Below, one piece after another: positions 17,390 through 24,668 of a stretch of 47,500 nt of DNA. The stretch covers positions 1,887,501-1,935,000 of the forward strand of contig NZ_CP011270.1 in NCBI RefSeq assembly GCF_001610835.1. Reading direction: 5' to 3'. The notes beneath the pieces are model-generated. The model saw only the letters and a list, made by a program, of their open reading frames with translations. It was not told the DNA's origin and did no database searches. This stretch comes from Planctomyces sp. SH-PL14 (lineage in GTDB: Bacteria > Planctomycetota > Planctomycetia > Planctomycetales > Planctomycetaceae). Every line of letters begins with the position of its first letter. The first letter of the stretch is position 1. A program made the position numbers and the translations under genes.

Positions 17390-19780
17390 ATGACTCAGCC
17401 GAACCCCGCCTCCGCGAACGGAAACGAACTCGCTTTCGCGCCTCCCGGCCTGCAGGCCAGCAGCCTGCCGGGACGGTCGATCGACCTCGTCCGGTTCGTC
17501 CTGTCGATCTGGAAATGGCTCGCCCTGGGTCTGTTCGCCGGACTCACCCTGGGGGTCGTCTCCTATCTCATCATGGGGCCGGTCTACCGCGCCTCGACTC
17601 GCGTCCAGGTCTCGAAGAAGGCCTCGCTCCCGATCAACTCGCAGGAAGCCCGCCGCTATTCAGACCGCAGCCAGCACGTCCACTTCCTGACCAGCGACGC
17701 CATCGCGGCGATCGCCATCGAGAAGTACGGCCTCAAGGACATCCCCGGCATCGCCAACGCCCGCGACCCGCTGAAAGCGGTCTGGGAAGACGCGACCGCC
17801 AAGCTCGTCTCCGGCCAGGACCAGTCGTTCGACGCCATCATCGAAGTCGCCTACGAAAGCGCCGACAAGGCGGTCGCCAAGACCGTCGTCGAGGCGATCG
17901 TCAAAGCCTACGAAGACTGGCTCGGCCAGACGAAGGACAAGAACTCCGCCGACCTGTACGCCGCCCTCCAGGGCTCGCGAACCGCGCTGATCGACGACAT
18001 CTCCAAGATGGAAGCGGCCTGGAAGGCGTGGCGCGACGCGTCCCCCTACTTCTACCCCACGCCGCCGGTCGTCACGGTCAACGGCGTCGCCACGCCGCAG
18101 ATGAGTCCGCAGGCCCAGGCGCTCGACCGCGTCATCCGCGAACAGGAGTCGATCCAGACCCAGCGGGCCAACGTTCAGGGGAAGATCGCCACCCTCAAGA
18201 AGATGATCGCCGCCAACGAATCCCCGGATGAGATCCAGTTCTGGGTCATGCACGCCCTGTCGGCCGGCACCGGCGGCGGAGCGGAAGGGGGTGGAGGGGG
18301 CGGAGGCGGAGGTGGCGGCGTCCTCCAGGGACCGAGCGGCAAGGCGGAGCTCGACGGCCGGCTGCTGGCGGCGCGGCTCGTGGAAAGCCGGCTCTCTCAG
18401 CTCGTCGGCGACAACCACGCCGACCTCAAGAACGTCCGTTCCGAAATCACCACGATCCTCTCGGCCTACCGTTCGCAGGGGATCGTCGCGCCGACGATCG
18501 AGAAAGAAGATCTGGCGGCGGTCGCCCAGGGAGCCGCCGCGAAGTCCGGCAACAAGAAGGCGGGGGTCGACCTCCCGCACGTCTACCTCTACATCCTCGA
18601 AAGCCAGCTCGAAGAGTTCAAAATCCGCGAAGACCTCCTCGCCGCGCGGCGGACCGAGGCGGAGGGGACCGCCAAGGAATCGTCGCTGTTCGACGCCGCC
18701 GACCAGAAGCGGAAGGACGAGATCGCCGCCAAGCAGAAGGAGCTCGAGTCGGTCCGGATGCAGATCGCCGACTACAACCAGTCGCGGTCCCAGGAAGGGT
18801 ACAAGGTCAGCCAGTTGTCGCAGGTCCGCATCGAGCGGTCGCTGAAGCAGGTCCTCAAGGTCTTCGGTGCCTGCGGCCTGCTCGGACTCATCTCGGTCTT
18901 CGCGCTGGCCTACGTCCGCGAGTGGTACGACACGTCGGTCCGGTCGGTGGATGAGGTCCGTCAGCTGACCGGGGCGCACGTCCTGGGGATCGTCCCGCAC
19001 TTCCAGAAGCGGAACCAGAACAGCGCGATGGCCCACACGGGGATCAGTCCCCAGGTGGTCTATCTCCACCATCCGGGATCACGCGAGTCCGAGGCGTATC
19101 GCTCGCTCCGCACGACCCTGTTCTTCTCGACCCGGGAGACCGGCGAGAAGGTGATCCAGGTCTGCAGCGCCGAGCCGGGCGACGGCAAGTCGACGACGAC
19201 GGCGAACCTGGCGGTGGCCCTGGCCCAGTCCGGCAAGAGCGTTGTCCTGATCGACGCCGACCTGCGGCGGCCGACGGTCCACGACCTGTTCGCCCTGCCG
19301 CGTCAGCTTGGTCTGGCGGAAGTCCTGACGGGGGCGATTCCGCTGGAGAGCGGACTGAAGGCGACCCCGGTCGCCAACCTCTCGGTCCTGACCGCCGGGA
19401 TTCCGCCGGAGAACCCGGCTGAACTGCTCTCGACCTCGAACCTTGAGGGACTCGTTCAGGAGCTCCGCGGCCGATACGACTTCGTCCTCTTCGACTCGCC
19501 GCCGGTCCTGGCCGTGAGCGATCCGTGCATCATCGCTCCGCAGGCGGACGCGATGCTCCTGGTGGTCCGGCTGGAGAAGAACAACCGAACGGTCCTCCGC
19601 AGGGCGTGCGAACAGCTCGATGCCCATGGCATCCGGCTGCTGGGCGTGATCGCCAACGACGCGGCGGCCAGTACGCAGACGGAGGGTTCGTACGGGAACT
19701 ACGAGGAGTATTACTCGACCGCACCCGCGACGTCCGGGGGGGCAGCCCGGTCGAAGGCGGCTGCCGGCAAGCTCTGGTAG
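17390..19780 (+). CDS. Wzc-like polysaccharide co-polymerase with BY-kinase domain
   Basis: 796 residues. An N-terminal Wzz domain is flanked by two membrane helices (about 41-63 and 488-508), with a long periplasmic coiled-coil region between. The C-terminal cytoplasmic BY-kinase has Walker A SAEPGDGKSTTTANLA (about 593), Walker A' VVLIDADLRRPTVHDLF, and Walker B FVLFDSPPVL. It ends in a Tyr cluster (YGNYEEYYS), the usual autophosphorylation tail, though shorter than in E. coli Wzc. Such proteins control chain length and export of exopolysaccharide. An unusual run of Gly (about residues 294-312, with eleven consecutive Gly) interrupts the periplasmic domain. With the epimerase upstream it forms a minimal exopolysaccharide unit; no glycosyltransferases are present nearby. 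A strong terminator follows. Confidence 0.88.
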   Translation: MTQPNPASANGNELAFAPPGLQASSLPGRSIDLVRFVLSIWKWLALGLFAGLTLGVVSYLIMGPVYRASTRVQVSKKASLPINSQEARRYSDRSQHVHFLTSDAIAAIAIEKYGLKDIPGIANARDPLKAVWEDATAKLVSGQDQSFDAIIEVAYESADKAVAKTVVEAIVKAYEDWLGQTKDKNSADLYAALQGSRTALIDDISKMEAAWKAWRDASPYFYPTPPVVTVNGVATPQMSPQAQALDRVIREQESIQTQRANVQGKIATLKKMIAANESPDEIQFWVMHALSAGTGGGAEGGGGGGGGGGGVLQGPSGKAELDGRLLAARLVESRLSQLVGDNHADLKNVRSEITTILSAYRSQGIVAPTIEKEDLAAVAQGAAAKSGNKKAGVDLPHVYLYILESQLEEFKIREDLLAARRTEAEGTAKESSLFDAADQKRKDEIAAKQKELESVRMQIADYNQSRSQEGYKVSQLSQVRIERSLKQVLKVFGACGLLGLISVFALAYVREWYDTSVRSVDEVRQLTGAHVLGIVPHFQKRNQNSAMAHTGISPQVVYLHHPGSRESEAYRSLRTTLFFSTRETGEKVIQVCSAEPGDGKSTTTANLAVALAQSGKSVVLIDADLRRPTVHDLFALPRQLGLAEVLTGAIPLESGLKATPVANLSVLTAGIPPENPAELLSTSNLEGLVQELRGRYDFVLFDSPPVLAVSDPCIIAPQADAMLLVVRLEKNNRTVLRRACEQLDAHGIRLLGVIANDAAASTQTEGSYGNYEEYYSTAPATSGGAARSKAAAGKLW

Positions 19781-19803
19781 TCTGACGTCATCTCAAAATG
19801 CAG

Positions 19804-19837
19804 GAAGCGGGTCGGCATCCGACCCGCTTCTTTTTTT
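19804..19837 (+). terminator. Rho-independent terminator after the Wzc-like gene
   Basis: A perfect 12-bp stem GAAGCGGGTCGG-CAT-CCGACCCGCTTC directly followed by a run of seven T. This is the clearest intrinsic terminator in the window. Confidence 0.92.
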
Positions 19838-19907
19838 GTAGCTATCTCGTTCCATTGCAGGGCCGGGCCGACGGGTAGCTGACGCTGACCACAACGTCGT
19901 CGCCCCA

Positions 19908-20221
19908 CCGGGTCCAGGGGCACCCTGGTGGGGGGTGCAGGGGGGCGAAGCCCTCATGCCCGCCGGAGGCCTGGCCGTCGCGGGATATCTGAAGGAGCAC
20001 GTGTCCGAGCGCGGACACCGTGTCGTGTGCCCCCCTACCAACCCGCGGGGATGGCAAAGCGAGCGGCGAGTCCTCAACGCGGGTTCCACAAAACGCACGC
20101 CCGTTGTGTACCACGGTTCCTCATGGAAGCGCCTCCGGCGGCAAGGGGTTGCCCCCTTGACCCCGGCTGCCGTCGCACGTTGGGTTTGAGCTATCGAGCC
20201 GTGCCGGCAAGGACGCGGTTC
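19908..20221 (+). repeat. Dispersed 320-bp element, copy 4 (forward)
   Basis: A full-length forward copy between convergent genes (Wzc-like kinase and SH3b protein). First hairpin CCAGGG-GCA-CCCTGG; second hairpin in the GCAGGGGGGC-GAA-GCCCTCATGC form; central stem GTGTCC/GGACAC; short-loop third hairpin CAAGGGG-TTG-CCCCCTTG; terminal GTTGGGTTTGAGCTATC with tail GCCGGCAAGGACGCGGTTC. It lies 70 bp after the strong terminator, so it is not needed for termination of the kinase transcript. Confidence 0.86.
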
Positions 20222-20246
20222 GGGCCAACGAGAGAATCGACTTCTC

Positions 20247-21908
20247 TTACTGAAGCTGCACAGGCATCATCTGGCGGACCACGATCATCTCCGCTCGGAC
20301 CGACGGCTCGAAGTAGCGACGTCCAACAACCCCCATCGGCTGGCCGACCGCGGCGTCCAGATTCACGCCGGGACCGGCGTTCAGGAACGTCAGGAACCGG
20401 CCGTCCGGAGCGGTCAGCATGTACGGCGGACTTCCGGGCCGGGCCGGAGCCCGCTGAACGATTCCCGCGCCATTGAGCTGCGGTGAAACTCCGCCAGTCG
20501 GACCGGGAGCTGACGGGCTCATCCCGGCTGCCGGCCCCATCCCCGCCGCGGGGCTCATTCCCGCCGCCGGACCGCCGAACGACATCGAAGTCGGTCCCGG
20601 AGTGCCAACGCCAGGAGCGGGCGGAACCAGCGACGCAGGGGTCGGGACAAGCTGGCCCGGGGCCCCCCGCGGAGTGACGGGCATCACTTCGGGGGAACTC
20701 GTCACAATATTCGGACCGTTCATCGTCGAGGCGGGCGAGACAACACCGGGGACTGGCAAGGCAGGGCCGTTCGCTCCGTCGGTGAACGAGGGCTGCCCAT
20801 TCGGTGCATTGCCGAGCAGTTCGGGAGAGAACAGAGGATTCCCGGCCGGATCCGTCGCCATGCCGGCGCCCGGGTTGGTCGGAATCGCCCCCGCCTGGGT
20901 GGCGATCGGAGACGCTTGGCGGGCCGCCAGTTCGGCGTCCCGCTGCGACGTGGCGCTCGTCAGCTTCACGAACTCCTGGAACTCTTCCTGGATCTTGCGG
21001 CGCTCGGCCAGGGCGCCGATCCGGTTCTCAAGCGACTCGACCAGCGGATCCCCGGAGGGAAGGCTGCGGATGACCGCCCGGTAGCCGTCTTCAATCCCGA
21101 TGATGTCCCATTCCGCCGGAGGCTTGGCGACCATGTCGACATACCGGCCGTCGATCTCCCGCATCCGCAGCCGGGCGGAGGCGACCGACGAACCGTCGGA
21201 GGCGCCGGAGGCATCGGAGGACTTCACTTCGCGGCTGGGGGCCGAGAGTGGCTCGGGCGTCGCTTCCGCGACAGCGGGAAGGGCGGGCGGAGCGAGGGGA
21301 ACCGCCGGCAGTTCGGGCGGAGGGGGAAGCCGCACGCCGGTCTCGACTAGCGGATCGGCGTAAGGATCGGACGCCTTCTGCTCCCGGATCGAGGGATCGG
21401 CGGCGATCACGAAGTCCCCTTTGACCCAGCGGTATTCCCGCGAGGGAGGAGCGATCATGAGCATCGTCACCGCGCCCCGGTCGGTCGTCAGCGTTCGCTC
21501 GCCGAGAACCTGGACCTGGTCGCCGTTGGTGAGCTGCCGGCCGTAGAACTTGTGGTCGTCGCCAAGCTGGCTGCCGATGCGGACGATCGCCCGGGGGAGC
21601 GAGCCGTCCTCATTCGGAACGACCTGCACGACGCCGCGGTCTCCCTGCCTCTGGATGAGACGGGCGTCGATGTAGCTGAAGCTCCCCGCGGGAGGGGAGA
21701 CCATGAACCATCCCCCCGGATCGTGCCGGTGGACGGTCACGGCGTCGCTCTTCTTGAGGACGCCGGTCGGGTAGTAGTGCGTGCCCGGCCCACTCCGTAC
21801 CTCGACGTCGTCCGCCTGGACCACGGCGTCGTAGGGGAATTTCGGAGCGGAGGCACGCGTCTCGGACGCATACGCGATGAGCAAGAGGCCAAGAGCGAAC
21901 GCTCGCAT
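20247..21908 (-). CDS. Secreted SH3b-domain protein with Pro/Ala/Gly/Met-rich linker
   Basis: 553 residues with a Sec signal peptide (MRAFALGLLLIAYASETRAS). Residues about 27-95 form a bacterial SH3 domain (VQADDVEVRSGPGTHYYPTG, then WFMVSPPAGSFSYIDARLI), a fold that often binds peptidoglycan or peptides. A second SH3-like stretch is seen at about 110-175 (YGRQLTNGDQVQVLGE). The middle contains a helical segment (ENRIGALAERRKIQEEFQEF). The C-terminal third is low complexity with degenerate repeats of GMSPAAGMGPAAGMSP, then a conserved-looking end (PPYMLTAPDGRFLTFLNAGP). It is divergent from the TlpA-like gene across a 448-bp structured spacer. The role is probably envelope-associated; no enzyme motif is visible. 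Confidence 0.78.
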   Translation of the reverse strand: MRAFALGLLLIAYASETRASAPKFPYDAVVQADDVEVRSGPGTHYYPTGVLKKSDAVTVHRHDPGGWFMVSPPAGSFSYIDARLIQRQGDRGVVQVVPNEDGSLPRAIVRIGSQLGDDHKFYGRQLTNGDQVQVLGERTLTTDRGAVTMLMIAPPSREYRWVKGDFVIAADPSIREQKASDPYADPLVETGVRLPPPPELPAVPLAPPALPAVAEATPEPLSAPSREVKSSDASGASDGSSVASARLRMREIDGRYVDMVAKPPAEWDIIGIEDGYRAVIRSLPSGDPLVESLENRIGALAERRKIQEEFQEFVKLTSATSQRDAELAARQASPIATQAGAIPTNPGAGMATDPAGNPLFSPELLGNAPNGQPSFTDGANGPALPVPGVVSPASTMNGPNIVTSSPEVMPVTPRGAPGQLVPTPASLVPPAPGVGTPGPTSMSFGGPAAGMSPAAGMGPAAGMSPSAPGPTGGVSPQLNGAGIVQRAPARPGSPPYMLTAPDGRFLTFLNAGPGVNLDAAVGQPMGVVGRRYFEPSVRAEMIVVRQMMPVQLQ

Positions 21909-22356
21909 GGACAGGACTCCAACTTCGCGATCCGGACCTGGCCGGCGGAGAACCCGCGGTTCAGGTCGTCAGGGAGGGGAGGGTGGTTCGTTCCCGGTGC
22001 CGGCAGGGGGAAGGGAGGGTCAGGCGGGGCGGGGAACCGAACCGAAGGGAAGCGGACGAAGAGGGGGCCGAACGTCCGGGACCAGAGGCAAAGCCGACGA
22101 ATCGCCGTCGCTCCTGGTCCCCGACTTCCGGCACCCGCACGGGTCAAGCCCGTTCTTCGTGCCGCCGTCTGAAGGGAGCGGAGAGATATCCCCGACCGGC
22201 GGAAACCGCCAAGAGGGTTTTGTTCGATTTCGGCAGTCGCTGCCGAGGGATTGTAGGAATGGCAAAAAGTGCCGGTGACGCGTCCGGAGGGACTCTTTAG
22301 GATTGGGCCTCCAATGAGTGGAAATCTTCTCCCGCCAAATACAACGGAGTGATGCA
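21909..22356 (+). other. Hairpin-rich divergent spacer, candidate structured 5' leader
   Basis: 448 bp between divergent genes with no copy of the dispersed element and no convincing coding frame. On the plus strand it holds a G-run cluster (22006-22034) and then consecutive hairpins. 22078-22121 has outer GGGACCAG/CTGGTCCC and inner CGACG/CGTCG; 22129-22164 has outer CGGCAC/GTGCCG and inner ACGGG/CCCGT. Simple stems follow at 22198-22210 (GGCGG/CCGCC), 22231-22245 (CGGCAG/CTGCCG), 22261-22273 (GGCA/TGCC) and 22302-22315 (ATTGG/CCAAT). The ribosome site GGAG of the downstream gene is at 22346. It matches no RNA family I can name. Confidence 0.5.
22006..22034 (+). promoter_or_regulatory. Predicted G-quadruplex motif
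   Basis: Five G-runs of three or more (GGGGG, GGG, GGG, GGGG, GGGG) separated by 2, 1, 6 and 1 bases fit the usual quadruplex rule on the plus strand. It lies about 100 bp upstream of the SH3b gene start (minus) and 320 bp upstream of the TlpA-like gene. Formation in the cell is not shown by sequence. Confidence 0.5.
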
Positions 22357-24258
22357 ATGACGTTCCGGACACGACTGGGGGCCGCCTTGGCGGTGTCCGC
22401 CCTGCTGGCTTCCGGCAAAGTCCAGGCCCAGCAGGTTTCCGCCGAACAGCTGATGGACTACACCCCGCGTCAGAAGGACGTGGAGATCGACATGCCGACA
22501 AAGGCCGACCTCGCCCAGTGCAAGGTCGAGGTCAAGCAGGCGGGGAAGACGTCGGGCTACATCCTCACCGGACCGCAGGGGCAGATGCTCCGCTGGTTCA
22601 AGGATGGCGAGGACGCCGACCGGGCGGTCGACGAGTTCCGTTATTACAAAGATGGTTTCGAGGTCTATCGCGAGATCGATTCCGACGGCGACGCCAAGAT
22701 CGACCAGTACCGGTGGATGAACACCGCCGGCACCCGCTGGGGGATCGACAGCAACCAGGACGGCGTGATCGACCAGTGGAAGATCCTCTCGGCCGAGGAG
22801 CTCTCGCGGGAAGTCGTCCGGGCGCTCGCCAACCGGAATGAGGCGGCCCTGCAGGCGGTCCTGGTGACCGCCGAGGATCTCAAGCGGCTCGGCTTCGATG
22901 CCGACCTGTCGAAGGAAATCCTGGGGAACGTCTCCGCTCCCGGCCAGAAGATGCAGCAGATCCTGTCGCAGAGCAAGGTGATCCAGCCGACCACCAAGTG
23001 GCTCCGCTTCGATGGCCAGAACCCGAGTCTCGTCCCCTCCGACGCCGGCAAGGCAACGCAGGACCTGACGATCTACGGGAACGTCATGGCGATCGTCGAG
23101 ACCGGGAGCCAGACCGGCTTCATCCAGGTCGGCGAGATCCTGAAGGTGGGAGATGTCTGGAAGCTGACCCAGATGCCCCGCGCGATCGACGAAAGCGTCA
23201 AGGAGCTTGTCGCCGGCTCGATCCTGCGGCCCGGCACCGGATCGAGCGAGACGGTCTCGGCCGACATCACCCCGGAGATGAAGCTGCTGATCGATCAGCT
23301 CACGCAGCTCCACGAGAACGCTCCCAAGCCCGGCGACAAGCCGGAAGCGATCGGCCGGTACAACGTCGAGCACGCCCGTCTTCTGGGAGCGCTCGCCGCG
23401 ACCGGCGGGTCCGAGAGCGACCGGCTCCAGTGGAAGCGGCAGCAGATCGACATCATCGCCGAGGCGACCCAGGTCGACACCTTCCCGAACGGCCTCGACG
23501 AGCTGACCAAGCTCGAAACGGCGATCCGCCGCGACAAGGCGTCTCCGCTTCTCTCCCACGTCACGTTCCGCCGGATCCTGGCGCAGTACTTCGTCGACCT
23601 CAGCAAGGCGGAGGCGGCCGACCGGCAGAAAGTCCAGGACGGGTTCCTCGCCTCCCTCGAGAAGTTTGTCACCGACTTCCCGACGGCGGAGCAGGTTCCG
23701 GACGCGATGTACCAGCTCGCGACCGCCCTCGACCTCAACGGCAAGCCGACCGAAGCGTCCCGATGGTACGGCCAGCTGATGAAGGATTTCCCCAAGACCG
23801 AAGTCGGCGAGCGGGCGACCGGCTCGCTGCGGCGGCTCCAGCTGAAGGGGCGTCCGCTCGTCATGGCCGGAACCGGCCTGACCGGCGGCTCGATCGACGT
23901 CGCTCAGTACCGGGGGAAGACCGTGATCGTGGTCTACTGGGCCACGTGGTGCAAACCGTGTACGGAAGACCTGCCGGCGCTGAAGGAGCTCTATGCGGCC
24001 AACCGCGCGAGTGGTCTGGAGGTGCTGGGGATCAACGTCGACAACGCCGACGGTCCGATCAAGGAGTACATCGCCGAGTACAAGGTCCCCTGGGCTCATA
24101 TTGCGGAGAAGAAGGGGATGGATTGTCCGCAGGCGATCAACTACGGGATTTTGTCGGTGCCGACGATGTTCGTGGTCGATTCGACCGGGACGGTGCAGCT
24201 CGTGACCGCTTCGCTGGACGACATCAAGAAGGTTCTCCCGGACCTTCTGAAGAAGTGA
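22357..24258 (+). CDS. TlpA-like thioredoxin-domain protein with large N-terminal region
   Basis: 633 residues from the ATG at 22357 (ribosome site GGAG 7 bp upstream), with a Sec signal ending near SGKVQAQ, so it is periplasmic. Residues about 100-145 contain two Asp-rich loops (DSDGDAKIDQYRW and DSNQDGVIDQWK) that look like calcium-binding EF-hand or dockerin-type loops. A helical TPR-like region follows (about 400-500; FPTAEQVPDAMYQLATALDL). The C-terminal 140 residues are a TlpA/ResA thioredoxin fold with WATWCKPCTEDLPAL (Cys about 532 and 535) and the cis-Pro segment SVPTMFVVD. The likely activity is thiol-disulfide exchange in the periplasm, possibly in cytochrome or envelope protein maturation. 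The N-terminal fusion is common in planctomycetes but its role is unknown. Confidence 0.83.
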   Translation: MTFRTRLGAALAVSALLASGKVQAQQVSAEQLMDYTPRQKDVEIDMPTKADLAQCKVEVKQAGKTSGYILTGPQGQMLRWFKDGEDADRAVDEFRYYKDGFEVYREIDSDGDAKIDQYRWMNTAGTRWGIDSNQDGVIDQWKILSAEELSREVVRALANRNEAALQAVLVTAEDLKRLGFDADLSKEILGNVSAPGQKMQQILSQSKVIQPTTKWLRFDGQNPSLVPSDAGKATQDLTIYGNVMAIVETGSQTGFIQVGEILKVGDVWKLTQMPRAIDESVKELVAGSILRPGTGSSETVSADITPEMKLLIDQLTQLHENAPKPGDKPEAIGRYNVEHARLLGALAATGGSESDRLQWKRQQIDIIAEATQVDTFPNGLDELTKLETAIRRDKASPLLSHVTFRRILAQYFVDLSKAEAADRQKVQDGFLASLEKFVTDFPTAEQVPDAMYQLATALDLNGKPTEASRWYGQLMKDFPKTEVGERATGSLRRLQLKGRPLVMAGTGLTGGSIDVAQYRGKTVIVVYWATWCKPCTEDLPALKELYAANRASGLEVLGINVDNADGPIKEYIAEYKVPWAHIAEKKGMDCPQAINYGILSVPTMFVVDSTGTVQLVTASLDDIKKVLPDLLKK

Positions 24259-24275
24259 GCCTGTCGGAGCGATCA

Positions 24276-24604
24276 AACCGCGTCCTTGCCGGCGCGGCTC
24301 GATAGCTCAAACCCAACATGCCACGGCAGCCCGGGGTCAAGGGGGTCTCACCCCCTTGCCGCCGGAGGCCTCTTCCCCGCTGAACTGTGGGACGCAACGG
24401 GTGCCCCCTTTGTGGCACCAGCGTTGAGGACTCCCTCCCCCACAACGCTGGCTTCGCAATCCTCGGGTCTTAGGTGAGGGGGCATACGGCACGTTGTCCG
24501 CGCTTGGACACGTGCTCCTTCAGACATCTCTCGACGGCCAGGCCTCCGGCGGGCAAAGGGGCCTTGCCCCTCTGCACTCCCCACCAGGGTACCCCTGGAC
24601 CCGG
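24276..24604 (-). repeat. Dispersed 320-bp element, copy 5 (reverse)
   Basis: A full-length reverse copy starting 18 bp after the TlpA-like stop codon. Read on the minus strand: first hairpin CCAGGG-GTA-CCCTGG; second hairpin GCAGAGGGGC/GCCCCTTTGC, where changed bases still pair; third hairpin CAAGGGGGT-GAG-ACCCCCTTG, in which the C:G pair next to the loop of other copies is replaced by T:A. The element fills most of the 410-bp gap before the AddB-like gene. Confidence 0.86.
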
Positions 24605-24668
24605 TGAAACAGGCGACTGGCTCCCCGCCTTCCATTACGATCTCCCACCACCAGGGAGATCGTGATCG

